Origin: an uncultured Clostridia bacterium
GTDB lineage: Bacteria > Bacillota > Clostridia > TANB77 > CAG-508
Direction: 5' to 3'
DNA: 64,000 nt
Assembly: GCA_944387555.1 (NCBI GenBank)
Contig: CALXFH010000003.1
Span: 1-64,000 of the forward strand
This document shows positions 56,300-64,000 of this stretch, piece after piece (the stretch's first letter is position 1; every line of letters begins with the position of its first letter). The notes beneath the pieces were generated by a model. That model ran no database searches and was not told the origin of the DNA. It saw only the letters and a program-made list of their open reading frames with translations. A program made the position numbers and the translations under genes.

Positions 56300-58612
56300 T
56301 TAATAATTATTTCTCATCTGGTTTAAAGTACTATTTATATTTGGTGAAAACGTATTTCTTGTAGTATAACCTTTTGCTGTTGGTGGTTTGTATCCAGCAT
56401 TACTTACTTGATATACCATATTTCCTAATTCTCTCAATGTTTGCATAAACATTTTTGAATAACCTTTTAAAGAAATTTCACATTCTATAATACCTTCTAA
56501 ATATTTCACATAAATTTCTTCTTCAAAAGGTATTGAAACATATTTTATCAAAGTTCTATCAAATAATTCTGTCATAAATGACATTGAAGGATCATTATAA
56601 AATGCCATACCTCCAATAATTGTTTTGTCTGTTACGCCTTTAATTTTTACTGATTTATTTAAAACTATTCTTAATTTCTTTTCATCAAGAATATTCTTTG
56701 CTTTTAATTCTCTTAAGAAAGCTGTTAGTGGTTGTATTGTCAACACATCAAATGTTTGTACCAAATATGTTTCTTGTGATTGTTCAAAATATCTTAAAGG
56801 TGTGCCAAAGTCTGTATCTATCAAAATCAATGAGTGATTTTTTAATAAAGTCTCTAAAATTCTATCAGCATGTACAATGTCTTCTCCTTCATCTGGAAGT
56901 GATGTATATACTGTAAGATTCTTATTTACTGGTATCCCATTTGCTGTTCCATTTGCTAATCCTTGAATTGAATGTGATGCTATATCTCTTAAATTTTCCT
57001 CATTTTTAGTATATATATAATAAGAATTTCTATTTTTAGTTGTATCAAGTATTGCTACATTTACTCCTGATGTTGATAATAATTCTGCTATATTATTTAC
57101 AATAAAAGATGTACCATTTTTTCCAGTTCCAACAAATGTGACAATTTTTTTATCTGGTGTTAAAAGATTTGTCAAATCCACTGTTTCTGTTTGTACATTT
57201 CTTTCTATTCTTGGTGTTTCTCTAACAATATTATTTTGCATATAATTGTTTGAAACATAATTGCTAGGCTTATAATTTTCATTTAAATCATTTGAAAAAG
57301 TATTTAAATTATTAACTGATTCAGAACTATTATAGCTATTATAACTATTATTAAATTGTTCGCTATTATAAGAAACAGGTTCTTCTGAAATACCTGGTAA
57401 TATAGTTTCTTGTGGTTCTTCTTCAGGTATTTGATCTAATCCTGGTAAAACAGTTGCACTTTCTTCTACTTCTTGTTTTACCGGTTCTTGTACAACTGGA
57501 ACAGGATTTTTTCTTGGTCTTCCTCTTCCTCTTTTTACTGGTGTTTCCTGCATTTCTGTTGTTTCTTGTTTAACTTCTGGAAGTGGATTTTTTCTTGGTC
57601 TTCCTCTTCTTTTCTTTGGAGTCTCTATCACTTTCTCTGGCTCTGGTTTAATTGTTTCGACCTGTTCAAATTGTTCTTGCTTTAAATTAACATCTGGTCT
57701 ACTTTGTGACATTTGTTCCATAACTGGTACTGTTGTCTGTTGCTCTTGCACTTGTTTTACTCTAGCCAACTTCTTTGCTCCACTCATATTAACAGAAGAT
57801 GGAATTACTACAGGTCCAGATATTCTTTGTTCTCTAGTCTTTGGAGTTAATAATTTTTCACTTGGTCCTTCTACTTCTTCATTTTTAGGTTTTCTTAATT
57901 TATCAGATACACTATTATTAAATGACATTATTTGTTGATATTTTGGTGATCTTTCTTCTAGTACTGCTCTTACATTTAATGGTAAAAACTTACTTATAAT
58001 TCTTAACTGTGTATCATTATACTGAGCTGCTATATTATTAAAGCTTTCTAGATATTTATCTTCATTTTTACCTAATCTTTTATAATAAGCAAGTATATTT
58101 TGAATTTCTATTTCACTAACATCATTTTCATTTTCACTTTGATAATTTACATTTTCAGAATCTATTTGGTAATAAATTTTAGCATCTTTTTTAGAACGTG
58201 GTCTATTTATTAGCTTGCAAACTTCTTCTACACTTCTATCTGTTCCAAGTACAGCATTATATATTCCTATTCCAAATAGCTTTACAAGCATTTCTTCTCC
58301 TTTTACTCTTCTGTCAGCACAAATCAAGATAATAGGAATATCGTTTCCCTTTGTATTTGATGCTTCATCACTAATACCATCTAATTTTTCAAAAATAAAT
58401 TTATCAATTTGATCGTATTGTGTATGTGTAAAAGCTTCTAATTCTTCACTTATAACTATTCTATCATAAGTTTTATCTTTTTGTAATTCTTTTAAAATTG
58501 CATTAAAGTAATAAACATTCTTATATGAAATAATTTGTTTATATTCTTTTTGATATCTCTTTACTATTGATTCTGAGATTTCTTCATTACTTACAGCAAA
58601 TAAGACTTTCAT
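56300..58612 (-). CDS. CpaE/MinD-like ATPase with two AT-hook motifs
   Basis: A 770-residue protein. The first 150 residues resemble a receiver-type fold (MKVLFAVSNEEISESIV...YDRIVIS...IPIILICADRR), as in CpaE. A long disordered Glu/Pro/Gln-rich middle has two AT-hook cores, RRGRPRKNP and GRGRPRKNP, near residues 335-375. The C-terminal 270 residues form a ParA/MinD-type domain, with the deviant P-loop KIVTFVGTGKNGTSF and AILDTTKNRNSY. It may position an envelope or pilus complex; DNA binding by the hooks is possible but unusual. Confidence 0.75.
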   Translation of the reverse strand: MKVLFAVSNEEISESIVKRYQKEYKQIISYKNVYYFNAILKELQKDKTYDRIVISEELEAFTHTQYDQIDKFIFEKLDGISDEASNTKGNDIPIILICADRRVKGEEMLVKLFGIGIYNAVLGTDRSVEEVCKLINRPRSKKDAKIYYQIDSENVNYQSENENDVSEIEIQNILAYYKRLGKNEDKYLESFNNIAAQYNDTQLRIISKFLPLNVRAVLEERSPKYQQIMSFNNSVSDKLRKPKNEEVEGPSEKLLTPKTREQRISGPVVIPSSVNMSGAKKLARVKQVQEQQTTVPVMEQMSQSRPDVNLKQEQFEQVETIKPEPEKVIETPKKRRGRPRKNPLPEVKQETTEMQETPVKRGRGRPRKNPVPVVQEPVKQEVEESATVLPGLDQIPEEEPQETILPGISEEPVSYNSEQFNNSYNSYNSSESVNNLNTFSNDLNENYKPSNYVSNNYMQNNIVRETPRIERNVQTETVDLTNLLTPDKKIVTFVGTGKNGTSFIVNNIAELLSTSGVNVAILDTTKNRNSYYIYTKNEENLRDIASHSIQGLANGTANGIPVNKNLTVYTSLPDEGEDIVHADRILETLLKNHSLILIDTDFGTPLRYFEQSQETYLVQTFDVLTIQPLTAFLRELKAKNILDEKKLRIVLNKSVKIKGVTDKTIIGGMAFYNDPSMSFMTELFDRTLIKYVSIPFEEEIYVKYLEGIIECEISLKGYSKMFMQTLRELGNMVYQVSNAGYKPPTAKGYTTRNTFSPNINSTLNQMRNNY

Positions 58613-58615
58613 TTG

Positions 58616-59029
58616 TTACCCCCTTCCAAATTTTACAAACACTGCAAAAGCTAGTGGTAATATTTGGCATATAATTAATATTGTTACAAATGTGACTATT
58701 AAAGCCATACCTTTTTCTAACGTATCTAATTTTCTTATACCAATTATATATTGGTATATAGCTCCTATAGCAATACCTAAAAAGCATAGAGGTATACTAT
58801 AAATTCTAACTAAATTTAATATATATGCAACTGTTCCATATACATTAGAGCCATATTTTTCTTGGTAATCCTCTAATGATTTTGCAGCATTATCCTTTAT
58901 TTCAATTATTTTACTTTCTGTTTCTTCATCTATTGCTTGATCTGCTGCATAAACATTTGACGCTACTAAAAACACTCCGATTACTATTACAAATATGGAA
59001 ACTATTATTAGTGCTTTTTTCATATTCAT
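58616..59029 (-). CDS. small membrane protein with signal peptide (VirB2/TrbC-like layout)
   Basis: A 137-residue protein. A signal peptide ends near residue 28 (ASNVYAADQ). A short polar segment is followed by two hydrophobic helices (residues 68-92 and 105-130). This layout is that of VirB2/TrbC-type pilin subunits, but the sequence is not diagnostic. It is 3 bp from the CpaE-like ATPase gene, so the three genes 55.1-59.0 kb form one unit. Confidence 0.6.
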   Translation of the reverse strand: MNMKKALIIVSIFVIVIGVFLVASNVYAADQAIDEETESKIIEIKDNAAKSLEDYQEKYGSNVYGTVAYILNLVRIYSIPLCFLGIAIGAIYQYIIGIRKLDTLEKGMALIVTFVTILIICQILPLAFAVFVKFGRG

Positions 59030-59125
59030 TTAAGCCCCTTTCTTAAGTCTTTTGGCAATTTTTTCCGTTTTTAACCTTATACCCTTATATAATACAATAA
59101 ATTGTAAAAAATATCAAGGAATTTT

Positions 59126-60361
59126 TTATAATTTGTTATATAAATATTGCATCTGTTTATATACTGCATTTGCCCAGTTCTTATCTGTTGCATATCTAGT
59201 GTTTACTCCAGATAATGTTGGGCCGTTATAATATTTACCAGATGCTTGTTCTTCTCCATAAATAGATGTTCCTTTTGGATTTAAATAATATTTAACAAAC
59301 ACTCTTGCAATTAAATCTATACTTTCAGAATAATCTGTAAATTCATAAGCTCCACTATATGGATTTGAATCATATGCACCATATCCAAATAAATTATGTT
59401 TGTCCTTTGATATTCTTGATGTTCCCCAGTTACTTTCATGTATTGCTACTGCTGCAACAAACACTCCATTTATATTATATTGTTGTTCTATATAATAGAA
59501 ATATTCTGCATTATTCTGCATAACTTTATTTGTATCTTTGCTATCTGTTAAAACTTTCTTAAATTGCTCTAGGCTTAATCCACTTGGTTTATTTAAAGCC
59601 ATATCAAAACTTAGAGCTGTAACACTTCCTCCTGAAGCTGCGTGCTCTTGTGAACTTTCTTCTTCATAAACTTCATTTTGATTTATATATGTAGTATTTT
59701 CTGATTTTATATACCCTCTTGCAGTTCCACTTACTTGATACCAATCTCCACTTATTCCTAATACTGTTAGCTCTGTTCCTTTTTCTAGTGTTGCAACTTT
59801 TTGCGCCTCTTCACTTGGCTCTACTCTTACTTCTGTTCTATCTGATGTGGTATATACAACATCTCCTACTTTTACTTGATATGTACTTTTTCTACTTCCA
59901 GATCCCACTTCTACTATCTTATCTACAGAAGCTTTTGTTACTTTACTACTTACTTGCTCTTCTGATACTACTTGTCCATTTTCATAAGTTTTTTTAGTCG
60001 TTACTTCTTGTTTTCCGTCTCTTCCTTCCTGTACAACTTGGATTACTCCTGTTGGAAGTTCAGGATTTTCATTATATTTTGTTATATATTCTAAATCAAC
60101 TTCTTCTGTGACATATTCTTCACTAGCACCACCTGAAGTATTTGCATTTATTAGTTCATCTAAATTTATAGTAGCTGCATTACTAATTTTTACATCTGTA
60201 CTCTCAACATCTGCATCTGTTTCTTTTGCTAATACCTCATTTTCTGTTAAATAGTAATTATAACATGCAACTAAGCATAGCAGAATTGTTACAAAAGCAA
60301 AAAATATGATTATATTCTTAAGAGACAAACCTCTCTTTTTTACCTTATCTTTTGATTTCAT
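59126..60361 (-). CDS. cell-wall glucosaminidase with G5 and SH3 domains
   Basis: About 411 residues from ATG 60361 after AGGTGAT. An N-terminal membrane anchor is at residues 13-35. A G5 domain (VTTKKTYENGQVVSEEQ...VDKIVEVGSG) lies near residues 105-155, and a bacterial SH3 (TEVRVEPSEEAQKVATLEKG) near 175-230. The C-terminal glucosaminidase domain has AAVAIHESNWGTSRIS with the catalytic Glu, NLFGYGAYD, and TDKNWANAVYKQM. It probably hydrolyses peptidoglycan during cell separation. Confidence 0.9.
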   Translation of the reverse strand: MKSKDKVKKRGLSLKNIIIFFAFVTILLCLVACYNYYLTENEVLAKETDADVESTDVKISNAATINLDELINANTSGGASEEYVTEEVDLEYITKYNENPELPTGVIQVVQEGRDGKQEVTTKKTYENGQVVSEEQVSSKVTKASVDKIVEVGSGSRKSTYQVKVGDVVYTTSDRTEVRVEPSEEAQKVATLEKGTELTVLGISGDWYQVSGTARGYIKSENTTYINQNEVYEEESSQEHAASGGSVTALSFDMALNKPSGLSLEQFKKVLTDSKDTNKVMQNNAEYFYYIEQQYNINGVFVAAVAIHESNWGTSRISKDKHNLFGYGAYDSNPYSGAYEFTDYSESIDLIARVFVKYYLNPKGTSIYGEEQASGKYYNGPTLSGVNTRYATDKNWANAVYKQMQYLYNKL

Positions 60362-60820
60362 ACTATCACCTATTATAATTCTACATTTTAACTCTTCTTT
60401 TGTCAATTAAAAAAAACCTAAAATCCGCATAGAAACCAAATTGTAATAAAGATTTAATATTTCTGTAACAAAAAGGAAACACAACGTGGTTTGTGTTCTT
60501 TAAAAAGTTTTAATATTTAGTTTGGTTCCAACTAATATCTTATCTCTTCATTTATTTAATATTTTTCTTTAGTTCTTTAATTTTTTCAATAGATAATCTA
60601 CTAACTTTGCTTGCTGCTTCTACTGTATATCCTTTTTAAACATATTCCCACTTTTTCTATCTAATTATTATAACTTTTTGTCATAAAATAATTTAGGATT
60701 AATATAATAATAGTATCCACTATTTTGTCAAATGGTTTTTATTGCTCTATATTATGGATAAAAATACTTGATTTTCTCTTGTTTTTATAATATTATATAA
60801 GTGTTTACAAAGGAGGAATT

Positions 60821-61678
60821 ATGGATAGAAAAAAGAAAAGAAAAACAAATGTAAAAAAGAAAAAAATAGATTTAAAAAATATAGATAAAAAGAAAGCTAT
60901 TTTAACAGCCATAGCAATTATATTGTTTATTATTGTTTTTGTACTTTGTTATTTAGTATTTTATAAATATGTATTAAAAAGAAATTTTGAAAATACTGTT
61001 CTTGATTTTTCTAATAAAAATGAAGAAACTATTTTTGAGATTAATAACATAACATTTTTTAGTAGTTGTGATGCTAAAAATAAATCAGCATCTAGAAGCA
61101 ATTTTACAATTGAAAATTTATATCAATATACAGATATGGCATTATTTATCACAAGTCCTAAAGAAGAAAAAACATTGAAAAACACTTTAAAAAGTGTATA
61201 CATAGATAATATTCAATATACAAAAACACCAACTTTGGGAACACCAAGTTTATATTATAAAAACATAAATAATTTTGCAAAAAGTGATATAATAGATACT
61301 AATTTAATAAATGATAGATTAGATTTTAATGTAACTTCTGAAGATGAAGCAAACTTAGATACACCTACTCTTTATAATAACTTAGCAAACCCAATAGTTT
61401 TAAGCTATGTAAATAGTAATATAAAAACAGATTATACTTTAACAGATACAAGCTCACCAATAACATATGATGGTACATTACTTAAAAAATGTGACGTTTT
61501 ACTAAATTCCATAAGTTCTAGTCTTTCTTTTGATATATATATTACAAATAATTTGGATGAAGAATTTAAATGCACAGTTTATATAGACATACCTTTAGAA
61601 AGTGATAGTGAATCAATTTACAATGGAAGTGTCACATTAAAGAAAGATACTAATTTTATATTTTATCGTTATAAATAA
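60821..61678 (+). CDS. hypothetical membrane-anchored protein
   Basis: A 285-residue protein. The first 32 residues are almost all Lys/Arg/Asn, then comes one membrane segment (about 31-50) and an extracellular beta-rich domain with many Asn/Ser/Thr. No family is recognised. ATG follows AAAGGAGG. It is 15 bp upstream of the acyl-CoA synthetase gene, so the two form one unit. The 460-bp divergent gap before it shows no further gene. Confidence 0.65.
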   Translation: MDRKKKRKTNVKKKKIDLKNIDKKKAILTAIAIILFIIVFVLCYLVFYKYVLKRNFENTVLDFSNKNEETIFEINNITFFSSCDAKNKSASRSNFTIENLYQYTDMALFITSPKEEKTLKNTLKSVYIDNIQYTKTPTLGTPSLYYKNINNFAKSDIIDTNLINDRLDFNVTSEDEANLDTPTLYNNLANPIVLSYVNSNIKTDYTLTDTSSPITYDGTLLKKCDVLLNSISSSLSFDIYITNNLDEEFKCTVYIDIPLESDSESIYNGSVTLKKDTNFIFYRYK

Positions 61679-61693
61679 TATAGGAGGTAAATT

Positions 61694-63415
61694 ATGAAAG
61701 AAGAATTAACAGTAGCAGAAAAATTAAAGAAAAAATACCATAAGGTTGAAGAAGTAACTAATTTAAAGGACATGTTATATCGTTCAGGAGACATATACCG
61801 TAGTAGAACAGCTTTTAAATTAAAAGATGAAAATGGTAATATAAAATCTATTACATATGAAGAATTTAAAAATGATGTTATCTATCTTGGGACAAGCTTA
61901 ATTAAAAAGGGATTTTTAAATAAAAGAATTGCTGTTATTGGTAAAAATTCTTATAAATGGTGTGTTTCATATATGGCAGCAACAATAGTAGGTATTGTTG
62001 TTCCAATAGATAAAGAGCTACATTCAGATGATGTTATTAATTTTATGAATGTATCTCAAACAGTATGCATATTAGGTGATAAGAAAAATCTAGATACTGT
62101 ATTAGATAATATTTCTAAAGTAGAAAATCCTGATACTTTATTTATTACTTTTGAGAATAAATTTAATAGTCTATTAGAAGAAGGTAAAAAACTTTATGAA
62201 GCTGGTTTTACTGATTTTGATGATATAAAAATTGACCCAGATGAAATGAGAATTTTACTTTTTACATCTGGAACAACAGGAAATGCAAAAGGTGTTTGTT
62301 TATCACAAAGAAATGTATGCTCTAACCTACTTTCAACATATGGAATAGTAAAAGTAAAAAGAAGTGATTTATTCTTTTCAGTACTTCCACTTCATCATAC
62401 TTATGAATGCACATTAGGTTTTCTACTTCCAATATATAGCGGAGCATCTATTTGCCATTGTGAAGGTTTGCGTTATATTGTAAGTAATATGCAAGAATTC
62501 CATCCTTCTGTTATATTATGTGTTCCACTATTATTAGAAAAAATGCATAAAACAATTATTAAAAACATGAATAAATCTTTACCTAAAAAATATGTAAAAG
62601 AAGGAGAAGAAAATCCATACAATAATCTACCATTCTTTTTAAAGAAAATTGTTAAGGCAAAAGTTAAAAACACTTTAGGCGGAAGATTACGTGTATTTAT
62701 TGTTGGAGCTGCAAGTTGTAACCCTACTGTCCTATCTGATTTTAGGGCTTTAGGTTTAAATTCTCTTCAAGGATATGGTTTAACAGAATGTTCTCCTTTA
62801 GTTGCAGGAAACACAGACTTCTTCCAAAAAGATGACGCAGCAGGACTTCCTATTCCTAATGTAGAATATAAAATTGATAACCCAAATGAAGATGGTATTG
62901 GAGAAATACTTGTTAAAGGTCCAAATGTTATGCTTGGATATTACGAAGATGAAAAGAAAACAAAAGAAACAATTGTAGATGGTTGGTTCCATACAGGTGA
63001 CTTAGGTAAAGTTGATAAAGATGGTTATTTATATATTACAGGTAGATGCAAATCTGTTATTGTTACTAAAAACGGTAAAAATATTTATCCTGAAGAGGTT
63101 GAATATTATTTGAATGATAATCCTCTTATTTCTGAATCTTTAGTTTTGGGAATTCAAAAAGAAGATGATGATGAAACATATGTAAATGCTCAAATTTATC
63201 CAAATATAGAAGCAATTAAAGAATACTTAAAAGGAAGTGTTCCTACAAAAGAAGAGATTAGAAAATTGATTTCAGATGTAGTTTCAAGTGTTAATAAAAA
63301 GCTTCCTAATTATAAACACATTAAAAATTTTGTTATTCGTGATAAAGAATTTGAAAAAACAACTACTCAAAAAGTTAAACGTTATGGTGATAATATCAAG
63401 ATGAACAAGGATTAG
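61694..63415 (+). CDS. long-chain acyl-CoA synthetase (AMP-forming ligase)
   Basis: A 573-residue ANL-superfamily enzyme. The P-loop LFTSGTTGNAKGVCLS, the adenylate-binding YGLTECSPLV, GWFHTGDLGKVD and the hinge GRCKSVIVTKNGKNIYPEEVE are in order. It would activate a fatty acid (or similar carboxylate) through an acyl-AMP. The start follows AGGAGG. Substrate length is not evident. It is followed by a terminator. Confidence 0.93.
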   Translation: MKEELTVAEKLKKKYHKVEEVTNLKDMLYRSGDIYRSRTAFKLKDENGNIKSITYEEFKNDVIYLGTSLIKKGFLNKRIAVIGKNSYKWCVSYMAATIVGIVVPIDKELHSDDVINFMNVSQTVCILGDKKNLDTVLDNISKVENPDTLFITFENKFNSLLEEGKKLYEAGFTDFDDIKIDPDEMRILLFTSGTTGNAKGVCLSQRNVCSNLLSTYGIVKVKRSDLFFSVLPLHHTYECTLGFLLPIYSGASICHCEGLRYIVSNMQEFHPSVILCVPLLLEKMHKTIIKNMNKSLPKKYVKEGEENPYNNLPFFLKKIVKAKVKNTLGGRLRVFIVGAASCNPTVLSDFRALGLNSLQGYGLTECSPLVAGNTDFFQKDDAAGLPIPNVEYKIDNPNEDGIGEILVKGPNVMLGYYEDEKKTKETIVDGWFHTGDLGKVDKDGYLYITGRCKSVIVTKNGKNIYPEEVEYYLNDNPLISESLVLGIQKEDDDETYVNAQIYPNIEAIKEYLKGSVPTKEEIRKLISDVVSSVNKKLPNYKHIKNFVIRDKEFEKTTTQKVKRYGDNIKMNKD

Positions 63416-63441
63416 CATTTGCTAATTCTTGTTTTTTGTGC
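63406..63441 (+). terminator. rho-independent terminator
   Basis: ACAAGGATTAGCA pairs with TGCTAATTCTTGT, then TTTTTTG. It ends the acyl-CoA synthetase gene and overlaps its stop codon. Confidence 0.8.
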
Positions 63442-63499
63442 TATAATTAAATTTATAGCTTACAGCTATTTGTACATAAGCCTATTTTAAGGAGGAAAA

Positions 63500-63856
63500 A
63501 TGAAAGTAGGCATTGCTACCGCAAAAATCGACCTTAGCCAAAAAATGCACAAGTTTAAAGGTTGGGTTTGGGATATCTTGTTCTCAGATGCATCTACTAC
63601 TCTTTTTAGTAACCTTCGTATTTCTTTCTATGAAGATAAAAAGAAATCAAAAAAGAGGAAAAAAGAGATAAAAGATGTGTTTAAAGAAATTGATATAAAA
63701 ACAGGTAGCACAGTAACTATCCTTTTCGACCTTGAAAGTCACGATATTCTTTATATTGGTGCTTTTGAAAAGGATTTTTGGATTAGTGTGAATGACGATT
63801 ATGCTCTTACAGAGCCTAAACTAGAGATTAAATCTCTTATGTCTTTTATCTACTAA
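63500..63856 (+). CDS. hypothetical protein
   Basis: A 118-residue basic protein. KVGIATAKIDLSQKMHKFKGW and the later TVTILFDLESHDILYIGAFEKDFW are predicted to be strands, but no known family is recognised and there is no membrane segment. AAGGAGG precedes the ATG. It is a single gene between two terminators. Codon use is close to that of the window. Confidence 0.6.
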   Translation: MKVGIATAKIDLSQKMHKFKGWVWDILFSDASTTLFSNLRISFYEDKKKSKKRKKEIKDVFKEIDIKTGSTVTILFDLESHDILYIGAFEKDFWISVNDDYALTEPKLEIKSLMSFIY

Positions 63857-63857
63857 T

Positions 63858-63903
63858 CAAAAAGCTCTCTTATCCGTTTAATAAGCGGTTTAAGGGAGCT
63901 TTA
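63858..63903. terminator. bidirectional terminator
   Basis: AAAGCTC...GAGCTTT with further pairing of TTAAACCGCTTA and TAAGCGGTTTAA. It lies between the plus gene at 63.5 kb and the converging minus gene. Confidence 0.7.
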
Positions 63904-64000
63904 TCTTTCTTCATCTTCTATAGAATGTTCTTTCATATTAAAATAAATTCTGTCTAATCTTTTTAATTGAGCTCTATACTCTTCTACTAATTTATCATCT
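63901..64000 (-). CDS. C-terminal fragment of a charged protein (cut by window edge)
   Basis: The minus strand reads DDKLVEEYRAQLKRLDRIY and continues for 13 more residues to a TAA at 63901-63903. It is highly charged and helical. The family cannot be told from 32 residues. Confidence 0.5.
   Translation of the reverse strand, partial: DDKLVEEYRAQLKRLDRIYFNMKEHSIEDEER

Overview
The window looks like a chromosomal segment of a very low-G+C Gram-positive bacterium, probably an uncultured gut Clostridia-type Firmicute. The signs are AAAGGAGG ribosome binding sites, the ireB-ruvX-DUF1292 and yicC-remA-rpoZ-priA-def-fmt gene orders, RemA, MrnC, RbgA, a yybP-ykoY Mn2+ riboswitch, and several pilin-like proteins with the hydrophobic stretch ITLIALVITIIVLLILAG. 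Nearly all housekeeping genes lie on the minus strand.

The main observation is a recoding signal. Seven otherwise intact genes are each broken by exactly one extra base, and each time the break is the tetranucleotide CGGA with CGG in the reading frame. They are recG, tsaD, priA, a cytidylate-kinase-like gene, yicC, a pilin-like gene and a MobV-type relaxase. Skipping the C (a +1 shift) turns CGG-A into the Gly codon GGA and restores the family sequence, including the Walker A glycine of PriA and the start of the TsaD ESSCDE motif. I read every CGG trinucleotide I could find on both strands. I found no other CGG used as an in-frame codon inside a supported gene. CGG therefore appears to be unavailable as an arginine codon here and to act as a +1 frameshift (or CGGA quadruplet-glycine) signal.

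Layout: 0-4.4 kb holds Nudix, two GNAT, HD, RlmD, flavodoxin and TVP38 genes. 4.8-6.2 kb holds a DIP1984-like gene and dinD. 6.39-16.2 kb is an integrative mobilizable element inserted in the anticodon region of a tRNA-Leu(UAG) gene, bounded by a 14-bp direct repeat. It carries a tyrosine integrase, a MobV relaxase with a recognisable oriT, regulators, a structured RNA locus, a pilin-like cargo protein and a complete replacement tRNA-Leu(UAG). 16.3-34.6 kb is housekeeping: recG, tsaD, lysS, fmt, def, priA, rpoZ, remA, yicC, rsmE, rubrerythrin. 34.9-37.9 kb holds two more pilin-like surface proteins. 38.2-42.1 kb is a decayed Tn4451-like element with a large serine recombinase and a broken relaxase. 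42.3-63.9 kb is housekeeping and envelope genes: metG, a P-type ATPase under a Mn2+ riboswitch, mrnC, rbgA, ruvX, ireB, a degenerate GGDEF protein, a CpaE-like ATPase, a cell-wall glucosaminidase and an acyl-CoA synthetase. At 51.47-51.70 kb an intergenic locus has the layout of a Fst/par-type type I toxin-antitoxin system encoding a 22-residue hydrophobic peptide.

Three pilin-like proteins end in C-type-lectin/FGE-like domains. Two of these have locally G+C-rich 3' ends that resemble variable repeats of diversity-generating retroelements, and the same two share a palindromic operator-like sequence about 137 bp before the start codon.
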